Part shown: positions 37,873-47,184 of the stretch, piece after piece
Numbering within the stretch: position 1 is the first letter of the stretch
How the letters are laid out: every line of letters starts with the position of its first letter
DNA from: Calothrix sp. PCC 6303
Lineage (GTDB): Bacteria; Cyanobacteriota; Cyanobacteriia; Cyanobacteriales; Nostocaceae
NCBI RefSeq assembly: GCF_000317435.1
Contig: NC_019751.1
Span: forward strand, 2,790,001-2,854,000
Length of the DNA stretch: 64,000 nucleotides
Direction: 5' to 3'
Program-made: the position numbers and the translations under genes
The notes under the pieces: generated by a model
Database searches by the model: none
Seen by the model: the letters and a program-made list of their open reading frames with translations, nothing else
Told to the model about the DNA's origin: nothing

Positions 37873-38060
37873 GGGCAATTGGATTGATGAGAATCAAGTT
37901 TTCAGTAGTTAAGCAAATATAGGAAGTAGTTTATATTATTGTTGCTGGTTTGCGTTAATGTACTTTCAGAAGCAGCCAGCCATTGATGAAAATGCTCTTT
38001 ATTCCAGAATTACTGACTTTAAATTATACAAGATAATGGTAGTGCGCGTCAGACATTTAT

Positions 38061-38243
38061 GTGAACAAAACAATCCGCGAAGTGCAGTTTTATCTTACTA
38101 GTTTGAATTGCGATGCGAACAAATTAGACCAAGCTATTCGCCTCCATTGGAGCGTTGAAAACGGTTTGCATTGGACATTGGATGTTACCTTCAATCTATT
38201 TATCATTAATGAAGTACAATCCTCTGTCAAATTCATAAAGTGA
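38061..38243 (+). pseudogene. ISAs1-family transposase remnant
   Basis: 60 codons containing FYLTSLNCDANKLDQAIRLH, then HWSVENGLHWTLDVTFN, the C-terminal DDE/E region of ISAs1-type transposases. The N-terminal three quarters and the true end are absent. Confidence 0.75.
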
Positions 38244-38324
38244 TCTGTATATTTTTGCGGACAAACAGAGCTGACAGCGCAGGAATAATTTTCTCACAAG
38301 CCATCAAAGCACCCTATAAATTTC

Positions 38325-38603
38325 GTGCAGTTGGTCCAATGGTGGTATTGTCTCGACCATCCCGAAGTTCCTCCTGATAATAATTTAGCCGAACGGTCAT
38401 TACGGTTAGCTGTCACTAAACGAAAAATTAGTGGTGGTTCCCGTTCTCTTGACAGATTTGGCGATACTGCAAATCTATTAACTGTTGTCCAAACTTGTAG
38501 AAGTCAGGGACGTTCTGTTATTGACTTTTTTGCGAGCGCAATACAAGCTCATACTCGCAATCAAATTATTGCCCCCTCCCTTATTCCTTCTTCTGCTACC
38601 TGA
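38325..38603 (+). pseudogene. IS66-family transposase C-terminal remnant
   Basis: 92 codons with VPPDNNLAERSLRLAVTKRK and DTANLLTVVQTCRSQGRSVI, the end of an IS66 transposase (the NNxAER catalytic Glu region). It is not a copy of the intact IS66 at 13325; the sequences differ throughout. Confidence 0.8.
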
Positions 38604-38701
38604 ATCCTTACGAAATAGGATGATTGTTCAGTTAGTTCAAGATATTCTATGCTAATTTTGGAGATATCAAAACCTCAACTAGCTGGGAATTAGCAAATAA
38701 A

Positions 38702-38947
38702 ATGCTTCAAAGTTACGAAGCCATTATTGAAAACGGTCAAGTTAAGTGGTTAACAGATGCGCCAAAAGTATCCAAAGCGAGAGTAATTGTGACAATTCTC
38801 CCGGATACGGTAGCGCGAGACTCGACAGGAGTCGCTACGCGAACGCAAGGTCGAGTTCCTGCAAGCACCATTGCCGGGAAAGGTAAAACCCTGGGGGATT
38901 TAGTCAGCCCAATTGTCTCAGAACAGGATTGGGAATGTCTCAAATAA
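38702..38947 (+). CDS. Antitoxin of a PIN toxin pair, carrying an inserted short repeat
   Basis: 81 residues. The N-terminal MLQSYEAIIENGQVKWL is typical of cyanobacterial PIN-associated antitoxins ('yeaii-nGqvkWl'). The C-terminal LGDLVSPIVSEQDWECLK is probably the toxin-binding part. A palindromic short dispersed repeat at 38810-38838 adds about a dozen residues in frame. The end overlaps the toxin start by 13 bases, implying coupled translation. Confidence 0.75.
   Translation: MLQSYEAIIENGQVKWLTDAPKVSKARVIVTILPDTVARDSTGVATRTQGRVPASTIAGKGKTLGDLVSPIVSEQDWECLK
38810..38838 (+). repeat. Short palindromic dispersed repeat inside the antitoxin gene
   Basis: GTAGCG at 38810 pairs with CGCTAC ending at 38838, with further pairing inside (GACTC / GAGTC). 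GCGAACG follows. Similar GTAGCGACTCC-type sequences next to HIP1 occur at 4425-4450, 7533-7560 and 19681-19696. It belongs to the short dispersed repeats known in Nostocales. Confidence 0.55.
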
Positions 38948-39336
38948 TCGTCCTCGATACGCATATTTGGATATGGTTTATCAATCAAGAGTTTGAGCGG
39001 TTTCCAGCCCATTGGCGAGAAATTATCGAAACTGCTGAGATTGTTGGGATTTCACCAGTATCCTGCTACGAGGTTGCTTTAGCACAACAACGCTTAAGGC
39101 TAGAATTACCATGTGTTGTTGATGAGTGGTTACGAGAAGCTTTGGAGCCGTCTGGTGTTACATTATTCCCAATAACTGCTGAAATTTCATGTAAGGCAGT
39201 TAGTTTATCTGCTGTCCACAAAGACCCTTTCGACAGGTTGATGATTGCCACAACACTAGTTTATCAAGCGAAGCTAGCCAGTATAGATAGCTTGTTTTCG
39301 CAATATTCGGAACTTGATGGGTATTTAATGAATTAG
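38935..39336 (+). CDS. PIN-domain toxin (VapC-like)
   Basis: 133 residues from ATG 38935, in preference to a TTG two codons earlier. PIN motifs: VLDTHIWIWF (first Asp), SCYEVALAQQ (Glu), and HKDPFDRLMIATTLVYQAK (third acidic site). Expected to be a Mg2+-dependent RNase neutralised by the overlapping upstream antitoxin. The closing LASIDSLFSQYSEL replaces the usual S/T-D pattern but is normal for this subgroup. Confidence 0.88.
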   Translation: MSQIIVLDTHIWIWFINQEFERFPAHWREIIETAEIVGISPVSCYEVALAQQRLRLELPCVVDEWLREALEPSGVTLFPITAEISCKAVSLSAVHKDPFDRLMIATTLVYQAKLASIDSLFSQYSELDGYLMN

Positions 39337-39338
39337 TG

Positions 39339-39429
39339 AGGACTTACGCAAGGACTACGCAGTTACGTCATTGCGACGCAAGGAAGCAATCTCAAAGTCT
39401 TGTTTTCTCGTTACGATTGCGTAAGTCCT
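39339..39429. repeat. 91-bp MITE-like element with 13-bp inverted ends
   Basis: AGGACTTACGCAA (39339-39351) is exactly inverted at 39417-39429 (TTGCGTAAGTCCT). The interior has no gene. ATTAGT occurs on both outer sides and may be the remains of a target duplication. The right end supplies the last codons of the ParD-like pseudogene. Confidence 0.7.
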
Positions 39430-39666
39430 ATTAGTAATTCTTGGTTTGGATGTTCGATATTATTCTCTTCCAAAACCGTAGAACGCAAATTTTGCCAATA
39501 TTCTGAAGTTACTTCCTGTCCTGGGGAATTGATACCTTCGAGTAAAAGAGTCTCTAGTTTTGCTTGTGCTTTGCGTTTTCGATCTTGCTGTACTAAATCT
39601 AAAAAATCTCGCAAATATTATTGTACGCTCCTGCTGTTATTTGTGTTTCAAGATAAACGCGCATCT
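39411..39666 (-). pseudogene. ParD-like antitoxin, frameshifted
   Basis: Reading MRVYLETQITAGAYNN in one frame (ATG 39666), then RDFLDLVQQDRKRKAQAKLE and PGQEVTSEYWQNLR in another, gives a ParD/CopG-type antitoxin of about 85 residues. A 1-base shift near 39620 breaks it. The C-terminus LLIGLTQS comes from the MITE. No toxin gene is adjacent. The gap 39667-39905 is otherwise empty. Confidence 0.6.
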
Positions 39667-39905
39667 CATCAGTTAAACGACGACGATAAAATTAATACAT
39701 AGGTTCCGCCCTATGAGCATTCGTATTATTGGGCAAGTTTTATTATTACTGGTGGGGTAAATCCTTGATTTTTAGGAATGATTCAAATTATTTTTCATAT
39801 TTTCTTTAACTAAACTCATTAAAAAAATATAAATCGCCTCATTGATACTGATATGGAATCGCTACGATTGATTTTAGAGATAACACGTATATTGATTTCA
39901 GTATT

Positions 39906-40550
39906 ATGATTAAGCGGCTTTGGCGGTGGTTAGAAAAATTTTACGACGCTTATTTGTCTCTTCGCCTCAGCAGCCTGTTGTCAAGGAACTTTCAGTTGTT
40001 AGCTGAGGTCAACGACGAAGATTGGAGTCACGGACGGGTCAAGGGTTTTTTAGATGGCAAAAATATTGCTGAAGCTGATTTATTGCAATGGTTGCGGCGT
40101 TCTGGTGAGAATTTGCTAGCTAGTGATGGGGAAAATCGGGAGTTGGCAACGCGGATGGTGCGGTTGGGTGAGGTTGATTGTGGGGAGCTGGGTGAGATTG
40201 CATCTGAGATTGGGAGGAAATTGTTGGGGAAATGCATAGAAGAGGAAACAAACAAAGAAAAAGCGCTATTGAGTAAAAACGGCACGTCAGGAAAAAAAGG
40301 TATCTTGAAAACGCCTGAAATAGTCAGTAAACTCAATGCCAACAGGCTTTAAGTGCCAATTATACCTAATAGCGAAAAAGCACCTAATTCTCATCAATAT
40401 TGGTACAATCGGGGTTTGGCGCTGCATTATTTAGGACGGTACGAAGAAGCGATCGAATCCTACGATCTGACTTTTCCCGTTAAGTCTCTTTTGCAAGCTG
40501 CCAACCCTCACAAAGGTCGTGCAATTTTGACAAAACTGCTGTCAGGTTAG
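39906..40550 (+). pseudogene. TPR-protein gene with in-frame stop and lost C-terminus
   Basis: 148 codons (MIKRLWRWLEKFYDAYLSLR...) end at a TAA (40350-40352). The same frame continues directly with HQYWYNRGLALHYLGRYEEA, one TPR repeat, and then turns into unrelated sequence and stops at 40550. Cyanobacterial relatives have an N-terminal domain of this type followed by many TPRs. It is therefore a truncated remnant next to the end of the injection-system locus. Confidence 0.6.
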
Positions 40551-40555
40551 ATAGA

Positions 40556-43213
40556 CTATTGAGGTGGTAGAGGTATCGGTAAGAGGGTAGGTGGATTTTT
40601 GGATTTGGTATTATCTTCTTCATCTTCGGGAACTGAACCAGGTGCAGCGTTGATGTTTGCTGCATTTGCTGGGGTGTTTTTTTCGGTATTGGCAGCTTTT
40701 GCTGCTGCTTCTTTTTGGTCAGCTTGAGCAGATTCTGCTGCTTCTTTCTGAGATTTACTAATTGCTTCTGCCATTTTTTCTGCGGCAACTATTGCTGGGT
40801 CCTTTGCCTTGGGGTCATATGTTTCTAAAATAAGCGATCGCACAATTTGTTGACCTGTTGTGGTGGTAACTTGTAGTGAGATGGGAATACTTGCTGGTTT
40901 GGGTTCGAGGGGGAAGGAGATGGAGTCTTTGAGACGGACTGTTCCGGGTGCTGGTTGTAATTCGACTTTTGTACCTTCACTTGCATCAATTTCCCAAGAG
41001 AGGACGATTTTGGGAACTGGTTTACCTGGGGTGATGGGAACCATTAATTTTGTAGGTGCAGGTTTGCCGTTAATTTTGAAGCTGATGATTTGGGGTGGTT
41101 TGGGAATAATTTTAATTAGTTCGGTTTTGCTGGGTTCTAGTTTTTGGTTTTCGCTGTCCTGGGAAATTGCTTTGAGTTCAAAGATGTAATCCCCTGGCTT
41201 TTTGAGGTTGGTTGTCATGTTAAAACAAACTAGGGGTTCTCCAGCAGCACAGAATTTTTTTAACTGAGATGGAATACCTTGACTAAAGTCGAAGTTTTTG
41301 ACGGGGGTAACTGCTAATCCATCAGGTGTGCGACCGATTAACTGTACCATTCGTAGTTGACTTGCATTACGAATTGCCCAGTTAAGACGAATTTGAAAGT
41401 CTTTATTTAGAGATTTGGGATTATTTTTAGCTTCTTTTTGGTTGGGATTGAGGAGACTAAATTCTTGGTAGGTTGGTTGGGTGGAACCAAAAGCGATAAT
41501 TTCCGGTTGGGGAATCGGTGCGATCGCAACTGGATTAGTTTTGATGTTGTCGGTGGCTGCTCCTCGTCCGGGTTTGGGTTGGGTACTCATTTCAAAGATG
41601 TAAGTACCGGGTTTACGCGCACCTGTGCGAACATTTCGACAGTTTAAAAGATTTTTTTGTTGGGTGCAGAAGGATTGTAATGTTGCTGGTACTCCTTGGC
41701 TAAAGTCATATTCTTGGGGACGGGTGAGGGGTTTGCCGTCTGCTGAGATACCAACTATTTTTAAGGATTTTAAGCGGTTGATGTCGCTAATTTCAAATCC
41801 CAGACTGACTGTATCAGCGTTAATGGCTGCGTAAGCGCTATCTTCGGGGTAAAATTGCCAGATTTTGGGTGAGGGGGGAATTCTAAAGAGAAACCACCAA
41901 ATAAAGTAAGCGCTTGTACCCAGACATAGGAGCATCAATAATATCAATGGCAGTATTTGCCACCAAGGACGTGCTTCCCACAAGAGCATTCCGGGGAAAT
42001 TATTGGGTGCTAGGGGTAGTTCTTGGTGATCGAATAAATCGATGTTAAAGTTGACTATTCTGGGACCACCAATAAAGGGACGTTGCCAGCGATTTTTTGG
42101 TTTTATCTGCAAGTCAACTGCGACTGTTTGCTGAGGTAAAATCAGAGCTTGAGATTGTTCTAAGGTATAGTTGCAGATGTGATTTTCTTCTAATTCCTGA
42201 ACTTTGACGTTTATTTTTCGCGGTGTGTTACCTGTATTGGTTAATCGCAGTTGGTAAATTCCTGTTTTGGATTTAACCCGACTAATAATCGATCGCAGTT
42301 CGGTTTGTAATTGGTAGGTGGGTGCAACTTCTAGATAAAGCAAGTCTAGTAACTTCAATTCCGGGTTATTCTCCGAATGCAGACGCATTGTGGGAATATA
42401 TTTACCTGCAAGGGTGCTGATTGGGGGATTAATTAATAGAGAAATTTGTCCGTTTTCACCTGGGTTGAGATTGAGACAATCAGTTTCAATGATTAATCCT
42501 GTACCTTGGAAAACTTGTGGATAGGTGATATTCACCCAATTTTTGGGCAGATCTGTACAAATAAGGCGAAATTTATCAACGCGATCGCCTCTATTTTGCA
42601 CTAAAATCTGAACTGCTAGCGCTCCTCCTGGTTGAATAATTGATGGACTATCTGGAGAAGTGGTTGGGTATGAAATAAATGTGGGGTCACTAGAATTAAT
42701 AATATCGGCAGTGGCTGGAACAATTTGCAGATATTGTTGGTATTGAATGGGCGTATACTCTGGGTAATCGTCGGGAGCATCAACTACAACGATATAGTTG
42801 TAAAGTCCTGGCAGGGTATCTATAGGTATATCAAATTCAAAGATCACCTCTTCACTGCGATCGCTTCCCAATGCCAAGAGCTTTTGTCCTGACTTACACC
42901 ACTGTCGTAGTCCTTTTGATTCTTCTTGAATATAAACTTCAATGACAGCGCTTTGATTACCTTTATTTGTCACCATCATGCTGAGGTGAAAGGTTGAACC
43001 AGGTGTCACATTATCTTGACCGGAAGCGCTAATAATTACAGCTAATGGTTTAATCGCTAAATTTTGTAAGCGATCGGTTGTATCGAAGTTGAAAGTTGAA
43101 AGTGCGGAGTTTAAGTTATTGTTGACCATTGGGAGATGGGGGAGAGAGGGAGGATGGGGGAGATGGGGGGGAGAGGGAGGATGGGGGAGATGAGGAAGAT
43201 TGCGAGGAGGCAT
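40556..43213 (-). CDS. Large single-span membrane protein with Ig-like domains, eCIS locus
   Basis: About 885 residues. The start is uncertain: ATG 43213 has GGGAAG upstream, a TTG at 43258 overlaps the previous gene, and ATG 43129 would skip a proline-rich minisatellite. The N-terminal half has Ig-like/CARDB-type beta domains (LAVIISASGQDNVTPGSTFH; AVQILVQNRGDRVDKF). One membrane span (PWWQILPLILLMLLCLGTSA) lies near residue 430. The C-terminal half repeats a unit with DFSQGVPATLQSFC and DFSQGIPSQLKKFC, then ends with an Ala/Lys-rich tail. It overlaps or abuts the WD40 gene. A role as membrane anchor or adaptor of the injection system is inferred. Confidence 0.7.
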   Translation of the reverse strand: MPPRNLPHLPHPPSPPHLPHPPSLPHLPMVNNNLNSALSTFNFDTTDRLQNLAIKPLAVIISASGQDNVTPGSTFHLSMMVTNKGNQSAVIEVYIQEESKGLRQWCKSGQKLLALGSDRSEEVIFEFDIPIDTLPGLYNYIVVVDAPDDYPEYTPIQYQQYLQIVPATADIINSSDPTFISYPTTSPDSPSIIQPGGALAVQILVQNRGDRVDKFRLICTDLPKNWVNITYPQVFQGTGLIIETDCLNLNPGENGQISLLINPPISTLAGKYIPTMRLHSENNPELKLLDLLYLEVAPTYQLQTELRSIISRVKSKTGIYQLRLTNTGNTPRKINVKVQELEENHICNYTLEQSQALILPQQTVAVDLQIKPKNRWQRPFIGGPRIVNFNIDLFDHQELPLAPNNFPGMLLWEARPWWQILPLILLMLLCLGTSAYFIWWFLFRIPPSPKIWQFYPEDSAYAAINADTVSLGFEISDINRLKSLKIVGISADGKPLTRPQEYDFSQGVPATLQSFCTQQKNLLNCRNVRTGARKPGTYIFEMSTQPKPGRGAATDNIKTNPVAIAPIPQPEIIAFGSTQPTYQEFSLLNPNQKEAKNNPKSLNKDFQIRLNWAIRNASQLRMVQLIGRTPDGLAVTPVKNFDFSQGIPSQLKKFCAAGEPLVCFNMTTNLKKPGDYIFELKAISQDSENQKLEPSKTELIKIIPKPPQIISFKINGKPAPTKLMVPITPGKPVPKIVLSWEIDASEGTKVELQPAPGTVRLKDSISFPLEPKPASIPISLQVTTTTGQQIVRSLILETYDPKAKDPAIVAAEKMAEAISKSQKEAAESAQADQKEAAAKAANTEKNTPANAANINAAPGSVPEDEEDNTKSKNPPTLLPIPLPPQ
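43129..43203. repeat. G-rich minisatellite encoding a Pro/His repeat
   Basis: Tandem GGGGGAGATGGGGGAGA/GGGAGGA-type units near the start of the large membrane protein encode [18 protein letters not shown]. The same kind of repeat occurs in the AAA ATPase gene near 60905. Confidence 0.8.
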
Positions 43214-43248
43214 CTTTTCAATACTTCCCACACTTACCTTCTGCAAAT

Positions 43249-45486
43249 TTATTGACAACTGGAAATTGCTTTTGTGACACGATGTAATCTAACTTGCGGG
43301 TCATCACCAGCAGTAGTAATTAATAATTGATTGCGATCGCGGTTTAGATCTATGCTCTTTAATGGCTTTGATGATTGATAAATCACTTGACCATCACCTC
43401 TGCGTTCTCCTTTACTATTTAATGACCATAAAATCGCTTGACCGTTGTCTCCTGCACTAGCTAAATAACAACCATCGGAACTAAAAGCTACAGACCGAAT
43501 TGCTTGTTTGTCGAGAACCCATTCTTCGATTAATTCACAATTATCTTTTCCTGTGAGGCAAGAACGCAAATTCCAAGTTTTTATACTACCTTGATTATCG
43601 GCAGTTGCTATCATGTAGGGCTTTTTATCGACAGTAGCAATACTATTTATGTAATTTTCTTGACTATCAACACCGTAATTTTTCATAGGCTGAAGTTGGT
43701 TATTTTTCAGATTCCACAGGGTAAGTTGATTAAATCTACCTGCGATCGCAACATGATTTTCATCTGGTCCCACTAGTGCTAAAGTATTAACCGCAAATCC
43801 AACTTGTATGGAACGCTGTATGCGTTGATTTAGGGGAATTCCATCTTGAATGTTCCATTGCCATACCATACCGCTACCATGACCACTAAACAGAGAACGG
43901 GAATCTTTGGTAAATACTAAGTCGAATACTCGGTCATCTTTCTGGTTGTTACTACTCAAAGGTAAAGAAACTTCACCTGATAATAAATTTACCAGTTGAA
44001 TTTCACCATTTTCAAAACCAATTGCAATTTGGTCGTTATTTACTGGACGGTAACGTACAACTCGTACCGCTTTATCTGCACGTAGCAATACATCCAAAGG
44101 ACGCAAATTATTATCTTGTACTAACCAACGTCGAATAGTTTGGTCGTTGGAACCACTTACGGCTTCCCTTCCCAGTCCACTTAAACGCAGCGAATTCACT
44201 GGTTGACTGTGTTGTTGTTCTAGCCAAAATGAACGATTCACAATTGTGGAACCGATTAAAAACCCTAATAAAAGTCCTCCTAACTGCAACCATAGGGGTA
44301 ACATTGGAGGAACAGCTAATTCCAGGGTTTGAGTATCGTTGCGAACTTCAATGCGATCGTCTGAAGTTATTGCTTGTGCTTGGATGTATTTTAGTTTAGT
44401 CCAACCAAACCAAGGTCGTTTATGCTGCACCTTGAAGTTAAAATTTGTTGGTTTGTTCAAACTTAAATTAGCTTGTTCGGGGAAAATTTCCCATGTCAAG
44501 GAACTATTTTGCTTTTCTTTTGCTTCAGTCTCTAAAATATTTTCCTGATTTTGCTTCTTTTTTGTATCCCCAAACTTAAACCAAAATGGAAACTTGAGGT
44601 TTTTTTTATCTAATGCTTCTAAGTCAATGACTTTAATAGTTGTTTCTTGGCAAAGATTACTTTGATTGTCAAATTCCAAGGAAAATTCTTGAATAGCTAA
44701 ATATTGCTTCCAAAACAACCAACGATTTTTCTTGGGTAATTCCACATCAGCAAGCGAAGGAATTGTTTTTTTACAATTAAAATCTACATAACCTCGTGGT
44801 AATACCTTGACAACACCATCAACCCGAACCGCAGTAGTATCTAACTGAGAAGCTTCGATTGTAAAATCGTAATGTTTACTTTCTGCAAGTATGAAATCGT
44901 TAGGTATTTGGCACTCAAATACTTCTCTAATTTTACTACCACCTGGAAGTCTTAAATCCCTTTCTCTACCTTTAGGAAACCAAGATAAATCTAAACCATT
45001 TAAACGCAGAGTAATCTTACTTGCTTTTTGACTCAAGCTTTCTATGGAAATGGGTATTTGAAAAACTTCACCAGGATAGCGATTAAATTCTTGACTAAGT
45101 AATTCGATTTGTGGTGCAGGAATTCCATCACCAGGAATTAATAGTCTAATTACCTGACGACTTTCTTCTGATGGGGGTAATTCTAAAGAAAATACCCTGA
45201 CAGTCAAAGTCATTACCCCAGCAAACCCACGTTTGGGAATATCAATTATCCTAATAGTAAATGTTGTTGAATCTCCAGGTGGTTTTTTAGTACAAACATC
45301 TGGAGATATTCTGTACCAATCATCGCTAATATTTCCCTTTGCAATATCAGCGAGTAGTTCTACCTGAAATGTTGCAAAACCATCACTATTGTTAATGACT
45401 GTTACATCAAAAGATACTCCCCCTAGTTTAAATTCCAGTTGATTAGTATCGATTTTGGTTAAAATTTTCTCTTTAGATTTTAGCAT
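43249..45486 (-). CDS. Membrane protein with Ig-like domains and seven-bladed WD40 propeller, eCIS locus
   Basis: 745 residues. The N-terminal ~390 residues are beta-rich Ig-like domains (SFDVTVINNSDGFATFQVEL; PGGSKIREVFECQIPNDF). One membrane span, PLWLQLGGLLLGFLIGSTIV, lies near residue 400. Seven WD40-like blades follow, e.g. LGREAVSGSNDQTIRRWLV, VAFSSDGCYLASAGDNGQA and LFSGHGSGMVWQWNI. The next gene downstream has the same plan, Ig-like half then span then different C-terminal half, and overlaps it. They probably work as a pair at a membrane, likely tethering or sensing for the contractile system. Confidence 0.78.
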   Translation of the reverse strand: MLKSKEKILTKIDTNQLEFKLGGVSFDVTVINNSDGFATFQVELLADIAKGNISDDWYRISPDVCTKKPPGDSTTFTIRIIDIPKRGFAGVMTLTVRVFSLELPPSEESRQVIRLLIPGDGIPAPQIELLSQEFNRYPGEVFQIPISIESLSQKASKITLRLNGLDLSWFPKGRERDLRLPGGSKIREVFECQIPNDFILAESKHYDFTIEASQLDTTAVRVDGVVKVLPRGYVDFNCKKTIPSLADVELPKKNRWLFWKQYLAIQEFSLEFDNQSNLCQETTIKVIDLEALDKKNLKFPFWFKFGDTKKKQNQENILETEAKEKQNSSLTWEIFPEQANLSLNKPTNFNFKVQHKRPWFGWTKLKYIQAQAITSDDRIEVRNDTQTLELAVPPMLPLWLQLGGLLLGFLIGSTIVNRSFWLEQQHSQPVNSLRLSGLGREAVSGSNDQTIRRWLVQDNNLRPLDVLLRADKAVRVVRYRPVNNDQIAIGFENGEIQLVNLLSGEVSLPLSSNNQKDDRVFDLVFTKDSRSLFSGHGSGMVWQWNIQDGIPLNQRIQRSIQVGFAVNTLALVGPDENHVAIAGRFNQLTLWNLKNNQLQPMKNYGVDSQENYINSIATVDKKPYMIATADNQGSIKTWNLRSCLTGKDNCELIEEWVLDKQAIRSVAFSSDGCYLASAGDNGQAILWSLNSKGERRGDGQVIYQSSKPLKSIDLNRDRNQLLITTAGDDPQVRLHRVTKAISSCQ

Positions 45487-45539
45487 TTATTTATTATCTA
45501 TTAGTTTTTATTAGCTCTTATTAGTCCTTAGTTATTTTC

Positions 45540-45665
45540 CAATACGGTTCAGTTAAGCAAAAATTGCTATTAGCTATTAGCTGTTAGTTATTAGCTTTTA
45601 GAATCAATAGCGTATAGAACATCAGTCTTATTCTTACCTTCTTCCTCCTTAACTGAACCGTATTG
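45540..45665. repeat. 126-bp MITE-like element with 18-bp inverted ends
   Basis: CAATACGGTTCAGTTAAG (45540-45557) is perfectly inverted at 45648-45665. Inside are heptamer repeats of the TTAGCTA/TTAGTTA type. It lies between the Cache-HAMP gene and the WD40 gene. A similar single end (TTTAACCGAGTTGTATTG) occurs near 53390. Confidence 0.75.
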
Positions 45666-45697
45666 AGTTATTTTGTCCTTTCCCTATTTCCTCCGAA

Positions 45698-47098
45698 TTA
45701 AATCTTATCCCTAGCTTTTTGCGATCGCGCTAATAATTCTTGTACATTTGACTGTTTGGCTAACGTCGCTTTATTCGCTCTATCTGCTAATTGATTCACT
45801 TTGTTTTTTAAGTCAACCTCCCGTTCATATACTTCTTGTGCCATTTTTTGAAATATATCTGCTAATTCTCCTAATTCATCTGAACGTTTAGTAATAGGTT
45901 CAAGAGTTATTTTCAAACTTGCCAAATCAAATTCCTCAGAAGTAATTTTTTCAGCGGCATGGCTAAGTCCCAAAATTGGTTTAGCTAACCAGCGTGTCAC
46001 TAAAACTCCTAAAAACAAACTCAACACCACAACACCAAATGCCATGACAATAGCAAAGATTCTTACCCTATTTACATCTTGCATAAATTCCTTTTCTGGT
46101 ACAACTATCACTACTAGCCAATTTAGACCTTTGTATTGTTTGTCATCATCAAAAAACTTGGTAATTTTCACTAGCTTTAATTCGCGATCAGGTGAATAAA
46201 ATTTAAAGTGTTTTTGTCCAGGAATATTAGCAAAACCACCTGGAATTGTTTTTTCTATATACTCAGATGTTGCTTTAATTAAAGGTTCTTGATTAAAATC
46301 TTTTGCTGAAAACTGATTGCCTTTGTCATCAAATACTTGTATTTTTGTAGAAGCTGCAATTAATTTGCCATTAGGCTCAACAATAAAAATTTCTCTAGAA
46401 GTGTTCTTGGTGATTTCAACTAAAAAATCACTAATTTGATTCAAAAAAAAGTCTACAGACCAAACTCCCAAAAGTTTACCATTTTTTCGTTCGTAAACAG
46501 GTTGCACTGCTGATAAACGGAGTTGAGTATTTTTAGTAGTTTTCTTCGGAAAAACTGGTGTCCAAATTGCTTTACGAGCTTCAATAGCTATCTTGTACCA
46601 TTCACGTTTGCGAGCATCATACTTTGAAATTCTACTTATTTCTTTGGCTCTATCTCCTTTGTCATTAGTTGAGAAAACAACAGCATCCATATTGGTAGAA
46701 GAATCAGCAATATTATATGAAAGTTCTCCTTTTTTTTCTTCTCGGACAACACTGTATAATTCTCCATTAAATTCAGAGCCAAACTGAATACCATTAACCT
46801 CCTTAAATGCTTGAATTTGATGCCATAATAATATCTCCATATTTTTATTTTTTTGTAAATCTAACTGCCCTATCTCTACTGCATCAGTATTAATTTGATT
46901 AATGATATGGGGTAAATCAAGAAAATTATTCAGTCTTTGTTTAATTTGCTCGCTAAGTATTTCCATACTTTGCTGGGAAAATTTTCCAGCTATTTTTTGT
47001 CCTGTTAAGACAGCTGTGACTCCCAACAGTCCTACACATGTTAATAAGGGAACGAGAAAAGCAATAGGAAGAGTTTTACTAAGAGAAAGTTTAGGCAT
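45698..47098 (-). CDS. Cache-HAMP membrane sensor without output domain
   Basis: 466 residues. First membrane span at ~8-30 (IAFLVPLLTCVGLLGVTAVL) and second near ~335-358 (FAIVMAFGVVVLSLFLGVLV), with a periplasmic/lumenal dCache-type sensor between (REWYKIAIEARKAIWTPVF; LLGVWSVDFFLN). A HAMP domain follows, then a coiled coil (ERITKRSDELGELAD-like region) ending QELLARSQKARDKI. There is no methyl-accepting, kinase or cyclase domain. Its tail resembles that of the next gene. Probably senses a small ligand and signals by direct contact. Confidence 0.85.
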   Translation of the reverse strand: MPKLSLSKTLPIAFLVPLLTCVGLLGVTAVLTGQKIAGKFSQQSMEILSEQIKQRLNNFLDLPHIINQINTDAVEIGQLDLQKNKNMEILLWHQIQAFKEVNGIQFGSEFNGELYSVVREEKKGELSYNIADSSTNMDAVVFSTNDKGDRAKEISRISKYDARKREWYKIAIEARKAIWTPVFPKKTTKNTQLRLSAVQPVYERKNGKLLGVWSVDFFLNQISDFLVEITKNTSREIFIVEPNGKLIAASTKIQVFDDKGNQFSAKDFNQEPLIKATSEYIEKTIPGGFANIPGQKHFKFYSPDRELKLVKITKFFDDDKQYKGLNWLVVIVVPEKEFMQDVNRVRIFAIVMAFGVVVLSLFLGVLVTRWLAKPILGLSHAAEKITSEEFDLASLKITLEPITKRSDELGELADIFQKMAQEVYEREVDLKNKVNQLADRANKATLAKQSNVQELLARSQKARDKI

Positions 47099-47184
47099 AT
47101 TTTTAAGGTAATGGTTAGGAATTTAAGATTTATGAATTAATAATTTTAATTGAGTCAGTAAATTTATTGGGTTTTATATATTTT

